From the NCBI RefSeq assembly GCF_900188185.1, contig NZ_FZPA01000012.1:62770-126769 (forward strand): a DNA stretch of 64,000 bases, written 5' to 3'. Positions within the stretch are counted from its first letter, which is position 1; each line of letters starts with the position of its first letter. The stretch is from Sphingopyxis indica (lineage in GTDB: Bacteria; Pseudomonadota; Alphaproteobacteria; Sphingomonadales; Sphingomonadaceae). A model generated the notes under the pieces. It was not told the origin of the DNA. It did no database searches and was given only the letters and a program-made list of their open reading frames with translations. The translations under genes and the position numbers were made by a program. Positions 60,958 to 64,000 of the stretch are shown here, piece by piece.

Positions 60958-62462
60958 GCGCTTCCTCCTGCGGCGCAATGCTGCGCGATGAAATCGGCGT
61001 GCGACGGCAGCCGCGATGCGGTGTTCGCGACGATTTTTCCGATGTCGGAGAAGAAGCCCGCCAGCTCGTCATGAGTCAGCGCGTCGGCCAGCGGATGATA
61101 GCTCTGCGGCGCGATATTCTGGCCCGTCAGCACCTGGAACCACGCGATTTCGATGAACAGTTCGTCTTCCTCGCGGAAGATGCGGCCGTGGCTTCGAAAC
61201 AGCTCGACCTTCCGTGCCAGCGTGTCGGGGATCGCCATCTCGCGGCACCGCACCCAGAAGGGCGAGTCGGTGCGCTGATTGGCGCAATAATGGAGGATGA
61301 TGAAGTCGCGGATGCGTTCATAGTCGAAGGCGACGCGCCGGTTGTAGGCGTCGATGTTGACGGCGGCGAAATCGCGGTCGGGGAAGTGCGAGAGCAGCTT
61401 GGCGATGCCGTTCTGGATCAGGTGGATGCTCGTCGATTCGAGCGGCTCGAGGAAGCCCGACGCGAGGCCGAGCGCGACGACATTGCCGGTCCACGCCCGC
61501 TTGCGCATCCCGGCGCGGAAGCGCAGCGTTCGCGGCTCGGCGAGCGGACGCCCCTCGATATTGGCGAGCAGGGTCGCGGTCGCCTCGTCCTCGCTGATGA
61601 ATTCGCTGCAAAAGACATGGCCGTTGCCGGTGCGGTGCTGGAGCGGGATGCGCCATTGCCAGCCGCAGCGCTGCGCGATCGCCTGCGTATAGGGGCGCGG
61701 CGGGCCGGCATTTTCGCTCGGCACCGCGACCGCGCGATCGCAGGGGAGCCAGTGCGACCAGTCCTCGAATCCGGTTTCGAGCGCCTCCTCGATCAGCAGG
61801 CCGCGAAAGCCCGAGCAGTCGATGAAGAGTTCCCCGCCGATTTCCTCGCCACTTTCGAGGATGACCGCCTCGACATGGCCGGTTTCGCCGTTTCGCCGGA
61901 CGCCCTCTATCCGGCCTTCGGTGCGCCGGGCGCCTGCGCGCTCGGCGATCCGGCGCAGATGCGCGGCATAGAGCGCCGCGTCGAACTGAAAGGCATAGGT
62001 GATGCCGTCGAGGCTCGTGTTCGGAATCCGGGGCAGCCGCGCAAAGCGGTTCCGGCGCGCCGCGGTTTCGGTCAGCGAATAGTCGGCGAGCGGCCCCGCG
62101 ACGCCCTCGCGCCGGCCGCGCAGCCAATATTGCGGAAATTGCAGGATGCCGAGGCTGCGCCCGATCTGGCCGAAAGCGTGCATATAGGCATCGCCGATCC
62201 GGCCCCAGTCGCGAAATTCGATCCCCAGCTTGAACGTCCCCTGCGTTTCGCGGATGAATTCATCCTCGTCGAGGTCGATCAGCGCGTTGAACAGGCGGAT
62301 GGCGGGAATGGTCGCTTCACCGACGCCGACCGTGCCGATCGCATCGCTTTCGACCAGCCGGATCGAAAGATGGCCCATCATGCGCGACAGTGCGGCGGCG
62401 GCCATCCAGCCCGCCGTTCCGCCCCCGACGATCACCACCTTCGTGACGCGATTGTCGCCCAC
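60954..62462 (-). CDS. Flavin-dependent (tryptophan-type) halogenase
   Basis: 502 aa. The FAD motif GGGTAGWM (residues 13-20), VGVGEATIP, the catalytic lysine in GTFKLGIEF (K78), the halogenase signature GWQWRIPLQHR and FLEPLESTSIHLI with the conserved glutamate are all present. Members brominate or chlorinate indole-type compounds with FADH2 from a separate reductase, which is not in the window. The stop overlaps the amylase start, so it is co-translated with starch enzymes. This resembles the BrvH group found beside TonB receptors in Caulobacterales/sphingomonads; the native substrate is unknown. Confidence 0.9.
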   Translation of the reverse strand: MGDNRVTKVVIVGGGTAGWMAAAALSRMMGHLSIRLVESDAIGTVGVGEATIPAIRLFNALIDLDEDEFIRETQGTFKLGIEFRDWGRIGDAYMHAFGQIGRSLGILQFPQYWLRGRREGVAGPLADYSLTETAARRNRFARLPRIPNTSLDGITYAFQFDAALYAAHLRRIAERAGARRTEGRIEGVRRNGETGHVEAVILESGEEIGGELFIDCSGFRGLLIEEALETGFEDWSHWLPCDRAVAVPSENAGPPRPYTQAIAQRCGWQWRIPLQHRTGNGHVFCSEFISEDEATATLLANIEGRPLAEPRTLRFRAGMRKRAWTGNVVALGLASGFLEPLESTSIHLIQNGIAKLLSHFPDRDFAAVNIDAYNRRVAFDYERIRDFIILHYCANQRTDSPFWVRCREMAIPDTLARKVELFRSHGRIFREEDELFIEIAWFQVLTGQNIAPQSYHPLADALTHDELAGFFSDIGKIVANTASRLPSHADFIAQHCAAGGSA

Positions 62463-62489
62463 CTTAGAGCAACTCTGAGTAAAAGGGCC

Positions 62490-62577
62490 GTGTGCTCCCG
62501 CGAAGGCGGGAGCCCATCTCCGATCGGCGCAATGGGGAACCGGCGAGCGATGGATCCCCGCCTTCGCGGGGATACAC
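62490..62577. repeat. REPIN-like inverted repeat pair (copy 2)
   Basis: Same design as the element at 5726-5813: arms GTGTGCTCCCGCGAAGGCGG and an inverted ATCCCCGCCTTCGCGGGGAT partner with CCATC-type inner ends. It lies between the receptor remnant and the halogenase gene, so the operon mRNA would carry it. Confidence 0.7.
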
Positions 62578-62660
62578 GAACCATTTAACGCTCCAGTCGG
62601 AACCGATCATGTTCTGCCCATTTCCTCCCGTCCGGCGCGGCCAAAGCGGGCCGGAAACAA

Positions 62661-62687
62661 GCGGGCCGGTCGTACCGGCCGGCCCGC
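62661..62687 (-). terminator. Hairpin after the TonB receptor remnant
   Basis: On the minus strand a GC-rich stem (GCGGGCCGG...CCGGCCCGC) is followed by TTGTTT, nine bases after the receptor stop. It could end transcription of the receptor or act as an attenuator before the halogenase gene. Confidence 0.5.
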
Positions 62688-62695
62688 CCTTGCCG

Positions 62696-63922
62696 TCAGA
62701 ACTTGTAGGTGATGCCGGCCATGAAGTTGCGACCATAATTCTGATAGTCGCGGATCTGGCGCGGATCGTCATTATAATAGGTGACGAAAGGCTCGTTGGT
62801 GAGATTCGACCCCTGGAGCAGGATGCCGAGCCCTTCGAGCGGGCCGCTCTGGAAGGTGTAGCCGATCTGCGCATCGACCACGAGTTCGCTCTTGGCCATG
62901 AACATGTCGCGCGCGAGGCTGAGCCCCGACACTTCGGCGAGGAATTTCGAGCGATAGCGGCCCGACGCCCGCGCCTGAAAACCGTCCTTCTCGAAATAGG
63001 CGGTGCCGTTCACGACCCAGCGCGACAGGCCGGGGAGCGAAATCGGGTCGGCATTGCCTTCGCGAACGCGGCTCTTGGTAAAGGACCCGCTGGCCAGAAT
63101 GCCGAAGCCGTCGAGCGATTGCGAGAAGGTCGCGAAGGGCAGCGAGAGCGAGGCCTCGGCGCCATAGACATGGCCGCCGTTCCCGTTCAGCCATTGCTTG
63201 GCGATCCCTTCATAGGTCGCCACCGAACCGCCGTCGGGAACCTCGAAGCCCGTGAAGTCGAATGCGCTGTTCTGGCGATAGATGTAATTTTCGAGATATT
63301 TGTAGAAGCCGGCGACCGAGACATAGGCGCCCTGGCCGAAATATTTCTCGAGCGCGATGTCGACCGTGTCGGCCATCAACGGTCGCAGCTTCGCATTTCC
63401 GAGGTCGAGCGACCAGGGCGACGCATTGATGTCGGTATTGTTGCGCTTCGAGGCGTCGAAATTGACGCCGCCGCCCGGCTTCAGCTGGTCCATGCGCGCA
63501 CGCGCCAGCACGCGCGCCGCACCAAAGCGCAGGAAGGTGTTGTCGGCGAACTCGACCGTCAGGTTCAGGCTGGGCAGTATCTCGGTATAGGTCGCGCCGT
63601 CGGTGACGGGGGTCGACTGGGTCCGGCCGCCGACGACCTGCGCATAATAGCTCGATCCCGTCTGGTCCGAATGGACGATCTGCATGCCGATATTGCCGCG
63701 CACCGGCGCATTGCCCGCAGCGGTGTCGAAATCGGCCTGAACGAAGCCGGTCAGCACCTTTTCGTGGATCATATAGTCGTTGAAGATACGCCCGGGAGTC
63801 CAGCCCGCCTCGTCGGTCAGCGTATAATTATCGTCGTTGTAATAGCGCCAGCTGTCGAACGAGACCATGCCGGGGATGCCGATGAAATCGAGCGAAACCG
63901 GATCATAGAGCCTGATCCGAAA
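62696..63922 (-). pseudogene. TonB-dependent receptor, C-terminal part, truncated
   Basis: The frame encodes a C-terminal beta-barrel (FADNTFLRFGAARVLARA, KLRPLMADTVDIALEKYF, AYVSVAGFYKYLENYI, EVVDAQ-like strands and a terminal ITYKF with aromatic end), typical of the TonB receptors of starch/maltose loci. Going upstream, coding-like sequence (LYDPVSLDFIGIPG) continues until about 63913 and then meets an in-frame stop (63923-63925), with a change to AT-richer sequence. The plug and N-terminal barrel are missing from the window. I infer disruption by an insertion element or rearrangement; a frameshift is the alternative. Confidence 0.8.
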
Positions 63923-64000
63923 TTAAGTTGAGTGGTGTCAGCGGGTTAGCTTGACGCGCGCCCAAGTCGTTGATTCAGCGGTTTTGCAACGAACCAAAGG

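Noticed and set aside
1..64000. CRISPR arrays, phage genes or a replication origin
   Set aside because: No regularly spaced short repeats, phage structural genes or DnaA-box clusters were seen.

Overview
The window is a contiguous piece of a GC-rich alphaproteobacterial chromosome, most likely from a sphingomonad (Sphingopyxis-like). I infer this from the high-GC codon usage, a PopZ-family protein next to a TolC-type channel, the large NAD-dependent glutamate dehydrogenase, the starch cluster with a TonB-dependent receptor and a halogenase, and the complete Tad/Cpa pilus locus. Genus-level assignment is inference.

Layout. Positions 1-5.7 kb hold housekeeping and metabolic genes on the + strand: the end of a molybdopterin dehydrogenase subunit, ferrochelatase, a DUF1963-type protein, acetoacetyl-CoA reductase and a ribbon-helix-helix protein. 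Positions 5.9-13.0 kb (- strand) hold an ATP-grasp protein, the giant glutamate dehydrogenase and a PAS-like protein. Positions 13.4-30.0 kb form a large-adhesin locus: a LapG-like periplasmic protease (+) converging on a long minus-strand gene row of adhesin (about 2907 aa), OmpA-like lipoprotein-sized protein, TolC, ABC exporter, SleB-type wall hydrolase and HlyD. Positions 30.3-33.5 kb (-) are an AT-richer patch with an O-antigen-ligase-like protein, a PAP2 phosphatase and a membrane protein. Positions 33.9-47.9 kb (+) are a full Tad pilus operon (flp, cpaB, cpaC, lipoprotein, tadG-like, two tadE-like, cpaE, cpaF, tadB, tadC, two TPR proteins, cpaA) followed by two PilZ proteins, one fused to an XRE-type helix-turn-helix. 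Positions 48-55.3 kb carry tRNA-Cys, a PIMT-like methyltransferase, TolC, PopZ, two bacterial PH-domain proteins, recJ and two tRNA-Glu genes. Positions 55.4-64 kb (-) are a starch/maltose operon: truncated TonB-dependent receptor, flavin-dependent halogenase, GH13 amylase, GH13 alpha-glucosidase and GH97 enzyme.

How the parts may work together. The middle 34 kb is a surface-attachment region: a giant secreted adhesin with its own exporter and a protease of the type that releases such adhesins, next to a Tad pilus. CtrA-like sequences (a perfect TTAA-N7-TTAA before the adhesin, inverted TTAACCAT copies before flp, and one TTAACCAT before lapG) suggest that both adhesion systems could be tied to the cell cycle, and the PilZ proteins suggest cyclic-di-GMP input. 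No LapD-like receptor is present in the window, and a cell-wall hydrolase sits inside the exporter operon. These are the features I find most worth testing. The starch operon is a second point of interest because a halogenase is translationally coupled to glycoside hydrolases and its receptor gene is broken at the right edge.
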